Shown here: positions 8,423 through 16,452 of the stretch, in pieces | Position numbering within the stretch: the first letter of the stretch is position 1 | Layout: each line of letters opens with the position of its first letter | Source of the DNA: Paenibacillus sp. FSL R7-0204 | GTDB taxonomy: Bacteria > Bacillota > Bacilli > Paenibacillales > Paenibacillaceae | Assembly (NCBI RefSeq): GCF_038002225.1 | Contig: NZ_JBBOCA010000001.1 | Coordinates: forward strand, 7,378,001 to 7,442,000 | Reading direction: 5' to 3' | Length of the DNA: 64,000 nucleotides | The notes under the pieces: generated by a model | The model's input: only the letters and a program-made list of their open reading frames with translations | What the model was told of the DNA's origin: nothing | Databases searched by the model: none | Program-made: the position numbers and the translations under genes

Positions 8423-10105
8423 TTACATTCCTAGTTTTTTCTTGTTCTCTTCATATTTCGTCTGGCGGTAGGCATCAAAGGTCGCTTGGCCTTCCTTATC
8501 CTTTTTCGCAATATATTCCGTCCAGATCTTGTCGAATTCCGCATCGGAATCAGCCATCAGCAGCTTCGGCATCGTTTTGCCGCGGAGCTGTTTCAGCTTG
8601 GTGGCGATAATGCCTTCCGGTGAGTTACCCGTAGGATCGATTAACTGGAACTCTGAAGTATTGATCGATTTGCCCTTGGTCCAGTCTTCCAGTTGCTTGA
8701 ACGGTTCAACGGATTCCGGTTTCCACTGGTCGGTAATATTCGTATTTTGCAGCATCCAGAAAGTGAAGGAAGAGCCATATTGCTTATCGAAGGCTGCACG
8801 GTCTGAGTTCATCAGCTTATTCGCTTCAGGCAGGAACTGGTCCTTGCCGTTAATTGTATCATAGCTGACCCCTTTTTCGCCCAGATAAAGATCCTTGTTG
8901 CCTTCTTCACTGTTCAGATAGCTGAGGAATTTGATCGCACGCGCCTTATCCTTAACATCCTTCGAGATCAGGGTTACGGTCCAGCCGGAGATCCCAGGGC
9001 CGTTCAGTGCAGGCTGATCCATCTTGGTGTTAGCCGGACCGTCTACTGCAATGTACACCTGCTCAGGGTTCTTCTGGAAAATAGTGCCGAGCTGGGAAGC
9101 AAAGTCTGTACGTTGATAGAGCATTGCGAAGTAGCGGCCCTGTACGATCTTTTCTTCCATTTGAGCACGCTTGTCAATGAAGATATCCTTCGCAAGCAGT
9201 CCGTCCTGGTTCGCCTGGCGGAGAGTCTTCATCCAGCGGACATATTCAGGGTCAGTCTCACGGTCATAGACCTTGCCGTCTTTTTCCCAAGGGATATTCA
9301 GGAAGTTCTGAATGTAGCCTTCAAGGGAATCATTGCCGTTCTCGGTAAACTCATGCAGACCGAGCGGAATCAGCGGCTGTCCGTTCACTTCAGGGAATTT
9401 CTCCTGGGCTGCCTTCAGAGCGCCGAGGAAGCCTTCAGGTGTGCGCATATCCGGGCTGCCGATCGCTTCATAGATATCCTTGCGGACCGCGAAGGTCTGG
9501 TTCGAAATATAAGTATCACCATATTTTTCGTAGTCGGCAGGAGAAGAGGAGGAGTTAGGATAGCCGTAGACGTTACCGTCCGGCTGTGTGTACCAGCCCA
9601 GCTTATCTTTATCCGAGACCTTGAAGAAGTACGGGTCATATTCCTCAGCCAGCTTGTTCAGCGGAAGCACCAGCTCGCCTTCCACCATTTTTTTGATCGC
9701 ATCTTCCCAGTAGCCGAGCGTGATAAAGTCTGGCAGCTTGCCGGAAGCAATCAGCGTATTCAGCTTTTCATTCTCATTGCCGGCAGGAACGATGAAGTTC
9801 ACGTTAACGCCGGTCTTCTTAGTAATATATTGCGAAGTCGGGTCAACGCCCCACTTGTTGGCGAACCAGGCAAAGTTCAGGTACCAGTCGAAGGTGATCG
9901 GTGAAGTATCGCTTTTCCAGCCCGGCTCATCTGCGTTCAGTGCAGGTGCTGTTGTTTCTGTGGCTGGTGCTTTGGTAGCTTCCGCATTCGCCGGTGTGTT
10001 GCTCCCCGTTGCGTTATTGCTGCTGGAGCAGCCTGCCGCCAAGGAGGTCAGCATTAGTCCTGCAAGCAGGAGACCCATTTTCTTTGGTTTATGTTTCATG
10101 CCCAT
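8423..10105 (-). CDS. Extracellular solute-binding lipoprotein of a carbohydrate ABC importer (LplA-like)
   Basis: The protein has 560 residues. A lipoprotein signal ends in the lipobox LAAGC, followed by a Ser/Asn/Thr/Ala-rich tether. The large solute-binding fold is of the class that pairs with LplB/LplC permeases. The ATG at 10105 has GGGG 7 bases upstream; the ATG two codons later is too far from it. It is encoded third after the two permeases. No ATPase gene is present here, as is usual for this class, which shares a genome-wide MsmX-type ATPase. The sugar is unknown; the nearby GH30 and phosphorylase genes make a gluco-oligosaccharide possible. Confidence 0.9.
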   Translation of the reverse strand: MGMKHKPKKMGLLLAGLMLTSLAAGCSSSNNATGSNTPANAEATKAPATETTAPALNADEPGWKSDTSPITFDWYLNFAWFANKWGVDPTSQYITKKTGVNVNFIVPAGNENEKLNTLIASGKLPDFITLGYWEDAIKKMVEGELVLPLNKLAEEYDPYFFKVSDKDKLGWYTQPDGNVYGYPNSSSSPADYEKYGDTYISNQTFAVRKDIYEAIGSPDMRTPEGFLGALKAAQEKFPEVNGQPLIPLGLHEFTENGNDSLEGYIQNFLNIPWEKDGKVYDRETDPEYVRWMKTLRQANQDGLLAKDIFIDKRAQMEEKIVQGRYFAMLYQRTDFASQLGTIFQKNPEQVYIAVDGPANTKMDQPALNGPGISGWTVTLISKDVKDKARAIKFLSYLNSEEGNKDLYLGEKGVSYDTINGKDQFLPEANKLMNSDRAAFDKQYGSSFTFWMLQNTNITDQWKPESVEPFKQLEDWTKGKSINTSEFQLIDPTGNSPEGIIATKLKQLRGKTMPKLLMADSDAEFDKIWTEYIAKKDKEGQATFDAYRQTKYEENKKKLGM

Positions 10106-10163
10106 TTGTTTACCCCTTTTCTAGAAAATAATAATTATAAGCTCAACCCCGTTGCCCATAAGA

Positions 10164-10192
10164 CACCCGGGCGCTGGAGGAGTTACCGGGTG
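10164..10192 (-). other. Stem-loop between permease and binding-protein genes
   Basis: CACCCGG (10164-10170) pairs with CCGGGTG (10186-10192) in the 99-base spacer. Such spacers often protect a 3' message segment and allow more binding protein than permease. No U-tract is present, so this is not a terminator. Confidence 0.45.
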
Positions 10193-10204
10193 GCAAGAAG
10201 ATGA

Positions 10205-11095
10205 TCATCCCTTGATGGAGCCAATCATCATGCCTTTGACGAAATAACGCTGCAGGAACGGATAGACGAATACGATAGGCAGCGTAGTGACAACCATGGT
10301 TGCCAGCTTGATGGACTGGGACGTTACCGATCTCGTTGCCGCGTTACCCTGGACAGCCACCATCATGGTATTGGAGCTGGACTGGGCGACTACACGGAAC
10401 AGATATGTCTGAATCGGCTGCAGATCCACATTGTTGATATAGATAATTCCGGCAAAATAATCATTCCATTGATACACGCCGTGGAACAGCGCAATGGTAG
10501 CAATGACCGGCATGGAGACCGGAAGGATGATCCGCAGGAAGATGGACCAGTCGTTGGCCCCGTCAATCCGGGCCGCTTCCTCCAGACCCTCCGGAATCTC
10601 CCGGAAGAAGGTCATGAAGATAATGAGATCGAAGAAGCTGAACATCACCGGAATGATATAGACCAGGAAGTTATCCAGCAGATGAAGATCGCGGTTCAGC
10701 AGGAAGGTCGGAATCAGACCGCCGTTGAAGAACAGCGTAATGGTGCCGATCAGGATGTAGATTTTGCCGCCTACCAGATCCCTGCGGGATAAGGCATACG
10801 CCACCATTGCAGTGAAGAATACATGGACAGCGACACCAAGCACGGTCTTGGCTACCGTAATCCCCATGGCGAGCATAATGCCCGGGCTTGCGAATACCGC
10901 CTCGAAATTCTTCAGCGTGATCATCCGCGGCCACCAGTAGATGCCGCCCAGCATGGCGTCGTTCCCGTCATTGAAGGAATTGACCAGCACATACCAGATC
11001 GGATACAGCGTCAGGAAGCAGACGCAGAGCATGACCAGATTATTGACGATATCAAAGATGGCTTCACCTTTGGTTTTACGTTTTAGAGCGAACAT
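10205..11095 (-). CDS. Carbohydrate ABC transporter permease (LplC-like)
   Basis: The protein has 296 residues with about six membrane helices and the binding-protein-dependent permease loop EEAARIDGANDWSIFLRIILP, which docks with the ATPase. The C-terminal YPFLQRYFVKGMMIGSIKG is typical of the LplC/YtcP branch. It starts 18 bases after the LplB-like stop and forms the heterodimeric channel with it in the cytoplasmic membrane. Confidence 0.93.
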   Translation of the reverse strand: MFALKRKTKGEAIFDIVNNLVMLCVCFLTLYPIWYVLVNSFNDGNDAMLGGIYWWPRMITLKNFEAVFASPGIMLAMGITVAKTVLGVAVHVFFTAMVAYALSRRDLVGGKIYILIGTITLFFNGGLIPTFLLNRDLHLLDNFLVYIIPVMFSFFDLIIFMTFFREIPEGLEEAARIDGANDWSIFLRIILPVSMPVIATIALFHGVYQWNDYFAGIIYINNVDLQPIQTYLFRVVAQSSSNTMMVAVQGNAATRSVTSQSIKLATMVVTTLPIVFVYPFLQRYFVKGMMIGSIKG

Positions 11096-11113
11096 ATATA
11101 GGTCCTCCTTGTC

Positions 11114-12103
11114 CTAGAACAGCGACGTGTCGTTGATTTTTTTGGATACCTGGTTGGCAATCAGCAGCAGAATCAGGGCTATAACCGCTTTGACCAGGGT
11201 GACCGCCGCAGAATAGGAGAAGCGGTTGGAGACAATACCCGTCTGATAGATATAGTAGTCAATTACATTAGAAGCACTGTCATTGAGCGAGTTCCGCAGG
11301 ACCAGAATCTGGTCGAAGTTGGAATTCAGCACCCCGCTGACGGCCAGAACGAACAGAATGCTGATCGTTGCCCGGATTGCCGGCAGTGTGACAAACCACA
11401 TTTTCTGGAAGCGTCCCGCTCCGTCAATCGTTGCTGCTTCATACATTTCCGGAGATACGCCGGCGATGGCCGCGAGATAGATAATGGCAGACCAGCCAAG
11501 CTCCTTCCAAATGTCGGAAGTAATAATAATCGTCCAGAAGTAACTGGGCTCAGCCAGATAGGTAATCGGCTTGTCAATCAGATTGAGTGCAAGCAGAATA
11601 TTATTGATAATCCCTACATCAGCCAGCCAGGTGGCCAGAATCCCGCCAAGCACAACCCAGGACAGGAAATGCGGCAGATAGGAGATCGTCTGAATAGCCT
11701 TCTTGTACCTTATGGAACGGACCTCATTGAGGAACAGGGCGAATATGATCGGCAGCGGAAAACCGATGAACAGCTTGATTAAGCTGATGCCGAGCGTATT
11801 GCGGATGACATTCGGCAGATCCTCATCAGCGAACAGCTCTCTGAAATGCTCCAGCCCTACCCACGGAGCTTCGGCAATCGACTTGACGATGTTATATTCC
11901 TTGAAGGAAATAATCAAGCCATAAATCGGAATGTAGTTGAAAATGATCATCCAGACTACGCCGAGCAGAGCCATGGTCTGCAGATGACGCTGGGCTACAA
12001 ACTTCCTCCACAGTGTGTTTTTGCGACCTGAACCGGTTTCGATTGACGCCGGAATAAGCGGCGCCATGGCCGGATTCGGCTTGGTGTTACGTTTGTTCTC
12101 CAT
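11114..12103 (-). CDS. Carbohydrate ABC transporter permease (LplB-like)
   Basis: The protein has 329 residues from the ATG at 12103, which follows GGAGGTCCATACG; the in-frame TTG at 12118 overlaps that ribosome site and is rejected. The permease motif MYEAATIDGAGRFQKMWFVTLP is present, preceded by about four membrane segments. It is the first gene of the leftward importer and two-component operon. A short stretch within its first 25 codons matches the LacI-type operator found at 17844-17865. Confidence 0.92.
   Translation of the reverse strand: MENKRNTKPNPAMAPLIPASIETGSGRKNTLWRKFVAQRHLQTMALLGVVWMIIFNYIPIYGLIISFKEYNIVKSIAEAPWVGLEHFRELFADEDLPNVIRNTLGISLIKLFIGFPLPIIFALFLNEVRSIRYKKAIQTISYLPHFLSWVVLGGILATWLADVGIINNILLALNLIDKPITYLAEPSYFWTIIITSDIWKELGWSAIIYLAAIAGVSPEMYEAATIDGAGRFQKMWFVTLPAIRATISILFVLAVSGVLNSNFDQILVLRNSLNDSASNVIDYYIYQTGIVSNRFSYSAAVTLVKAVIALILLLIANQVSKKINDTSLF
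12031..12044. promoter_or_regulatory. Operator-like match inside the start of the LplB-like gene
   Basis: AACCGGTTTCGATT here is identical to 14 bases of the palindrome at 17844-17865. It lies ~60-70 bases inside the coding sequence, a position where LacI-family roadblock operators can act. Coincidence cannot be excluded because only one half-site plus centre is kept. Confidence 0.4.
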
Positions 12104-12133
12104 CGTATGGACCTCCAAAATACCTATCTTTAT

Positions 12134-12150
12134 TGTGAAGCGTTTTCATC
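12134..12150 (-). promoter_or_regulatory. cre-like sequence upstream of the sugar importer
   Basis: TTGTGAAGCGTTTTCATC-like sequence lies 30-45 bases ahead of the LplB-like start. It resembles a CcpA catabolite-repression element, but the distance between its outer TG and CA does not fit the 14-base consensus, so it may be weak or coincidental. Confidence 0.3.
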
Positions 12151-12223
12151 TCTATGTATGTATTGTATGCGTTTTAGGAGCAGGGTAAAAGGCCTCATTT
12201 TTCGTATTTAGGGGCTCATTTTT

Positions 12224-12257
12224 CGGCTTGGAGTGTTCTTCTGAGCTCTCCAAGCCG
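12224..12257 (-). terminator. Stem-loop downstream of the 105-codon ORF
   Basis: CGGCTTGGAG (12224-12233) pairs perfectly with CTCCAAGCCG (12248-12257). It directly follows the stop of the small minus-strand ORF and precedes the importer operon. The downstream base run is A-rich rather than U-rich on the minus strand, so it may be a processing or Rho-dependent end. Confidence 0.4.
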
Positions 12258-12263
12258 AGCCTG

Positions 12264-12581
12264 TTACACATGCAGAACTGCATGCTCCTCCGATAGTACG
12301 ATATAATCACCGATCACGCCTTCCTCAAAGGCAGGCCTGCGCGGCTGGCTGCTTCCGAGCGGCGGCAGATCCTGATGGTATTTGTAGAAAACAAGCTGGG
12401 ATTGTGCCCCCTCCTGCGTCAGCTCAAGCCGCAGCTCCTCACCGGTCAGACGGACAGCGGACACCACGCTCCCCGTTATTCTCCCTGTAAGCTCATCCCA
12501 CTGCTGCTCCTCAGGCTCCCCTGCCCAGCTGGATAACCATCGCCGGTGGCTCTCGTTATATCTCAGATGGCATTCAACCAC
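12264..12581 (-). CDS. Hypothetical protein, 105 residues
   Basis: The ORF begins at GTG 12581 and lies between the phosphorylase gene and the importer operon on the same strand. Its composition is soluble, with no signal peptide, membrane helix or motif that I recognise. A GGGGAG site is ~20 bases upstream, too far to be convincing. Codon use is ordinary for the region and no antisense gene competes. It could be a genuine small protein or the decayed end of a larger gene. Confidence 0.4.
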   Translation of the reverse strand: MVECHLRYNESHRRWLSSWAGEPEEQQWDELTGRITGSVVSAVRLTGEELRLELTQEGAQSQLVFYKYHQDLPPLGSSQPRRPAFEEGVIGDYIVLSEEHAVLHV

Positions 12582-12620
12582 TCGTATACATTGCGCCCAC
12601 TCCCCTTATCCATAACATCA

Positions 12621-12649
12621 GAGAGGAGGTCCCCCTGGGACCTCCTCTC
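12621..12649. terminator. Stem-loop after the phosphorylase gene
   Basis: GAGAGGAGGTCC (12621-12632) pairs with GGACCTCCTCTC (12638-12649), 24 bases beyond the phosphorylase stop. The stem is perfect, but there is no U-tract on the minus strand. Confidence 0.5.
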
Positions 12650-12672
12650 CATCACTATCTACGCCAGTTACA

Positions 12673-15600
12673 TTATTCCATCACCGCGCGGATCGCGGTA
12701 ATCTCCCCGCGCCGCAAGGCCTCGGCATCTGCGCCGCGCAGCAAGCCGCCGGTAATTACGCGCTGCGAACCGTCCCGGAAGGTCAGCGCCAGCGTCTGAA
12801 TAACCGCCTTGCTGTCGCCGAAGGTATCCGCATGACGCGGATTCACATACGTCACTTCCGTGCTGCCCAGCAGCTTGAAGGAGACCTCTCCCTGCTCGTC
12901 GAACAACCAGCCGGGAAGGGCCGGATGCAGCGCAAGGGTTAGTTCGCCATCCCGGGTAGCGAACAGGCTGCTGCCTGCCATCATCGTTCTCCACATGCTC
13001 AGGAACTCGGCCGTGGAGCCGCTCAGCCGGGCAACAAATCCCCGTCCGTGTGTATGCGGGTCAGGGTTGCCGCCCGTGGAGATGAACGACGAATTCTCCA
13101 GCGTACTGCGTCCGTAGACCTCTGGATCAAGGAACGGGATCAGCGACGTTCTCAGCTCACTGTAGAATTCTTCATACAGTCCCGCCTTCAGCAGCTCAAG
13201 CAAGTATTTATAGGACATGTGCAGGAAATTCGATTCCCGCTCCTGCCAGCCTGCGGTGAACGCCCGGATGCGTCCGATCTCATGCCCCTCTTCCTCCAGC
13301 GATACCGAAGTGCGGTACATCGAGGTGACCGGATCGAACAGCCCGCTCTGCTTCACCTTGCTGTAGATGGCCTTGGCGGCCTGCTGATCCTCCAGTGTCT
13401 TGAGCCAGCGGGTGGGGCCTTCCAGGAAATACGGCAGCGCCGAAGCCTCGAATTCCTCCACTACGGCCTTCGGCAGTCCATAGCCGCTGATGACCGGCTC
13501 GCCGGCGGCATCCGTAACCGGCCGGAAGCGCGTAGCCTCGAAACGGAAATAGGTTGGCACCAGGCCGCCGCCCATCTCCACCGCACGTGCGATCCCCTGA
13601 TCCGTCTTGCGCAGCCACTGCTCCAGCATTTCGCGAATCACCGTAAGAGAGACATCGCGGGTCTCACCTGTAATCCCAAAGCGAATCTCCGCCCGGTAAG
13701 CCTCGCGCGCCGAGGCAACGCGATCCCAGTACGCGAATGGGGCCAGCGAGCCGTCCAGCACTTCCGTTACAGCCTGGCCTACCTGTGTCAGCAGCGCCGC
13801 TATCTCTGATGGAAGAGCCACTGCCGAAGGAAGTCCGGCACTGTTCTCCAGCGCTTCCGCCATGAACACCAGCATCCGCTTCAGCTCCAGCGTCTCGCTC
13901 ATCCCCGAGCCGATCAAGCCCGGAAGCCCGTTCATCGCATCGTTCCAGCCCGGCTTGTTCGCCTCCATCTCCACACCCATACCATACGGATCAAGCGTGG
14001 CGAATTTGTTCAGGGCGAGCGACAGCATTTTCACAAATAGACTGGTCCTGTAGATCTCCCCGTGCCCGCCTTGCGTGCGCAGCCACTCGGTACCGGAAGC
14101 CTTGCGCTTCAGCTTATGCAGCTTCTCCTCATCCTCCAGCAGAGCTCCGAACTGCCGCACCTTGCCGCCGCTGATCACATACTTCTCGCTGCGCGGCAGG
14201 ACATAGGCCGGAGAGTCGTAGAACGCGTACGTCTCATCCCCGAACAGCAGCTCACCAAGGCGCTCAGGATAAATATCCAGATAGCCTTCCACCAGGTCCA
14301 GGTTATACGTCCAGTGATCCGACCAGAACCCCTCGCCGAAGGCGGCTTCAATGTTCTGCTGCGACAGCGCAAGCACCCCGCTGAGGAATTCCTGCTCGCT
14401 TAGGGTTAACACGATCTGCTGATCGGCAATATAGTTAATCAGACTGCCTGCGGTGAAGCGTCCGGCCAGGAGCTGTGTAAGTCCCGCATGCTGCTCTGCA
14501 AGCGCCCCGGCCAGCCATGCCTTAAGCTGCTCTTCCGCACCCGGCAGAATCTCGAAGCTGGTGCCCTGCACACTGAGCGGGTTGTAGCCGTCCGCCTGAA
14601 TCAGGCTATAGAACATTTTGATATTGAAGCTGCCCACCTTGGGATGGAAAAAGACGTCGTTACGCCGGTTCTGGTTCATATCGCGGAAATTCCCGTTCCC
14701 CTGCGAATAATATTCAGGAGCCAGCGAGAAGAAGTTATAATCCCGTTCCATATCGCCATGCTTGCGGGAGTAGAGATGGACGACGAAGCCCTCTTCCCCA
14801 TTGTCAAAGATAAACGGATACCCCCCGCGCAGGAGATTATCGAGATAGGACTGGCGGCAATACGCGTCGAAGATCGGCGAAGATGTTCGGGTGGCGATAT
14901 CCGCAGTTAACTCCTCGGTCAGCGCGGCAGCTTCAAGGGACTTGGCGGCAAAATACTCCGCACGGCACAGCTCCGCCGTCCGTTCATTAATCCGGGCAAT
15001 ATCATTCACATGGCCGATGATGGTGTTCAGCTTCAGCGAAGCCCCCGGGGCCAGCGTCCGGGCTGTGCCGCTGAAGCCGCACGGCACCTTGTTGGCCGGA
15101 TACTGCGCCTGTGCCAGCAGCTCGGCCAGCGGAAGCGCCGCGAAGCGGTCGGGGTAGGTCAGTGAAGTATTCCCGCCAAAGATCACCTCATAGTCTACCA
15201 GCGGGCGGAGCAGCTCCCCTTCCGCCGTGGAGGAGAGATAGAAATGCCCGCTCTCAATCTTGCCGATTTCGGCATCGTCATTCGTGCCGGAGCGCAGCTT
15301 GTAGAACGGGATTCCGTTCTCCAGGTTGAACACATCCATCCAGCTGCGGAGCAGGTTCCCCATCTCCTTATAGTTGCTGTTCGCCACCCCGAACGGAAGC
15401 ACCTCCGGCAGACCGTCCAGCAGTTCAAGCATAAGCTCAGCCCCGCCGATATTCTCAATCTCCACCTGACGGACCAGCGCGGCATAATCATCCCCCGGAA
15501 GGTTGAAGTAGTGGACCGTGGTCTTCAGTCCATGTCCGGCATGCGTCTCCTCAATGGTTAACCCGTTCGGCAGAATGGTCATGATCCGGTTGGCTTCAGG

Positions 15601-15900
15601 GTCCGGGCGGGCCGACTGGAACGGTTCATAGATCTCCCCGGTCCCCATCAGCTTAATGAAGGTGCGGAAGCCGGTCGATGTTACATTCTTGTAGGAGATA
15701 TTGGCCGGCGAGAACTCCATGATCGGCGAGTTTTTGTCACGCACGCCGAAGCTGCTGATTCCTTGGCCGCGGTTCACATAGAACGTCCACATCGGAATCC
15801 CCTTCAGTCCGGCCAGGCCGGGCAGGAAGCTGGCGAACGGCTTACCTTCATGGAACTGCTCGATGATAAATTTACCATTGTCAAAATTATAATTGCTCAT
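12673..15900 (-). CDS. Very large glycoside phosphorylase (GH94/GH161-type clan)
   Basis: The protein has 1075 residues from the ATG at 15900, which has AGGAGGAG 5 bases upstream; an in-frame TTG at 15924 precedes that site and is rejected. The N-terminal region (FYVNRGQGISSFGVRDKNSP) is the beta-sandwich seen in cellobiose-phosphorylase-like proteins. The motif KPGWNDAMNGLPG carries the putative catalytic acid Asp654 in an (alpha/alpha)6 barrel. These enzymes cleave beta-glucosides with phosphate, releasing glucose 1-phosphate. Classical cellobiose phosphorylases have ~800 residues; this size fits the beta-1,3-oligoglucan (GH161) or 1,2-beta-oligoglucan phosphorylase types. There is no signal peptide, so it acts on imported sugar. 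Exact specificity is unresolved. Confidence 0.85.
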   Translation of the reverse strand: MSNYNFDNGKFIIEQFHEGKPFASFLPGLAGLKGIPMWTFYVNRGQGISSFGVRDKNSPIMEFSPANISYKNVTSTGFRTFIKLMGTGEIYEPFQSARPDPEANRIMTILPNGLTIEETHAGHGLKTTVHYFNLPGDDYAALVRQVEIENIGGAELMLELLDGLPEVLPFGVANSNYKEMGNLLRSWMDVFNLENGIPFYKLRSGTNDDAEIGKIESGHFYLSSTAEGELLRPLVDYEVIFGGNTSLTYPDRFAALPLAELLAQAQYPANKVPCGFSGTARTLAPGASLKLNTIIGHVNDIARINERTAELCRAEYFAAKSLEAAALTEELTADIATRTSSPIFDAYCRQSYLDNLLRGGYPFIFDNGEEGFVVHLYSRKHGDMERDYNFFSLAPEYYSQGNGNFRDMNQNRRNDVFFHPKVGSFNIKMFYSLIQADGYNPLSVQGTSFEILPGAEEQLKAWLAGALAEQHAGLTQLLAGRFTAGSLINYIADQQIVLTLSEQEFLSGVLALSQQNIEAAFGEGFWSDHWTYNLDLVEGYLDIYPERLGELLFGDETYAFYDSPAYVLPRSEKYVISGGKVRQFGALLEDEEKLHKLKRKASGTEWLRTQGGHGEIYRTSLFVKMLSLALNKFATLDPYGMGVEMEANKPGWNDAMNGLPGLIGSGMSETLELKRMLVFMAEALENSAGLPSAVALPSEIAALLTQVGQAVTEVLDGSLAPFAYWDRVASAREAYRAEIRFGITGETRDVSLTVIREMLEQWLRKTDQGIARAVEMGGGLVPTYFRFEATRFRPVTDAAGEPVISGYGLPKAVVEEFEASALPYFLEGPTRWLKTLEDQQAAKAIYSKVKQSGLFDPVTSMYRTSVSLEEEGHEIGRIRAFTAGWQERESNFLHMSYKYLLELLKAGLYEEFYSELRTSLIPFLDPEVYGRSTLENSSFISTGGNPDPHTHGRGFVARLSGSTAEFLSMWRTMMAGSSLFATRDGELTLALHPALPGWLFDEQGEVSFKLLGSTEVTYVNPRHADTFGDSKAVIQTLALTFRDGSQRVITGGLLRGADAEALRRGEITAIRAVME

Positions 15901-16067
15901 TGGACTCCTCCTAAAATATATCAATATACATATTCGTTACGCGGCTCCCCTTCAGCAAGCCGGCTGCGGAGCGGCCCGCATTAGTCTTGCTGAAGATTGT
16001 GCAGGATTGGATGGTGCGGGTGACTGTGATACATCTGCTCGTTTAAGAGTGTGATTGCGTTCGCGGT

Positions 16068-16250
16068 GATTGCATTTTGTGCAATAGAATGTGTCTAGCT
16101 GCGCTTCTGACAGCCTTCTGCTGTATTTCATACAGCAGATTTCCGGCTTACTGCCCAATAATGCCGTTTTCGCAGATTTCTACTGTACATAGTGCAATTG
16201 ATCGCTAATTTAGACGGGAATAGAAGGAAACTAGTGTACAAAATACAATC
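16068..16250. repeat. Dispersed hairpin repeat, family A copy 1
   Basis: This 183-base unit matches the unit at 57562-57744 in order and wording: GATTG(C/T)ATTT..TGCAATAGAAT, then the palindrome CTGCTGTA-TTTCA-TACAGCAG with GATTT after it, then CGCAGATTTCT.CTGTACA.AGTGCAA, then GTACAAAATACA. No ORF explains it. It fills the first part of the gap between the phosphorylase and GH30 genes. Confidence 0.75.
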
Positions 16251-16290
16251 ATCGGCACCCGGAAGCCGCCATGCATCCAGACTTACCTCA

Positions 16291-16406
16291 TTCCGCCGCG
16301 CCCACCTTTGACAGCCTCTACATCTACTGGTACACTGCCCGCTCGCCCTCTCACAGCCTCCAACTCGACAAGCACCTTCCACCGCCCCGACCTATCACAG
16401 CCTCTA
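16291..16406. repeat. Imperfect tandem repeat, about 43-bp period, three copies
   Basis: On the minus strand GAGGCTGTGA or its variant recurs three times (centred near 16400, 16356 and 16315) at intervals of 44 and 42 bases, each followed by a G-rich stretch. It occupies the rest of the 550-base gap between the phosphorylase and GH30 genes. No convincing ORF uses it. Confidence 0.55.
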
Positions 16407-16452
16407 CTCCTGCAAGCAGACTCCGCCATCCCTACTCCCTTACTCCACAGGC

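Noticed and set aside
12134..12150. A full catabolite-repression element before the sugar importer
   Set aside because: The core looks right but the outer TG and CA are not at consensus spacing; I kept it only as a weak candidate.
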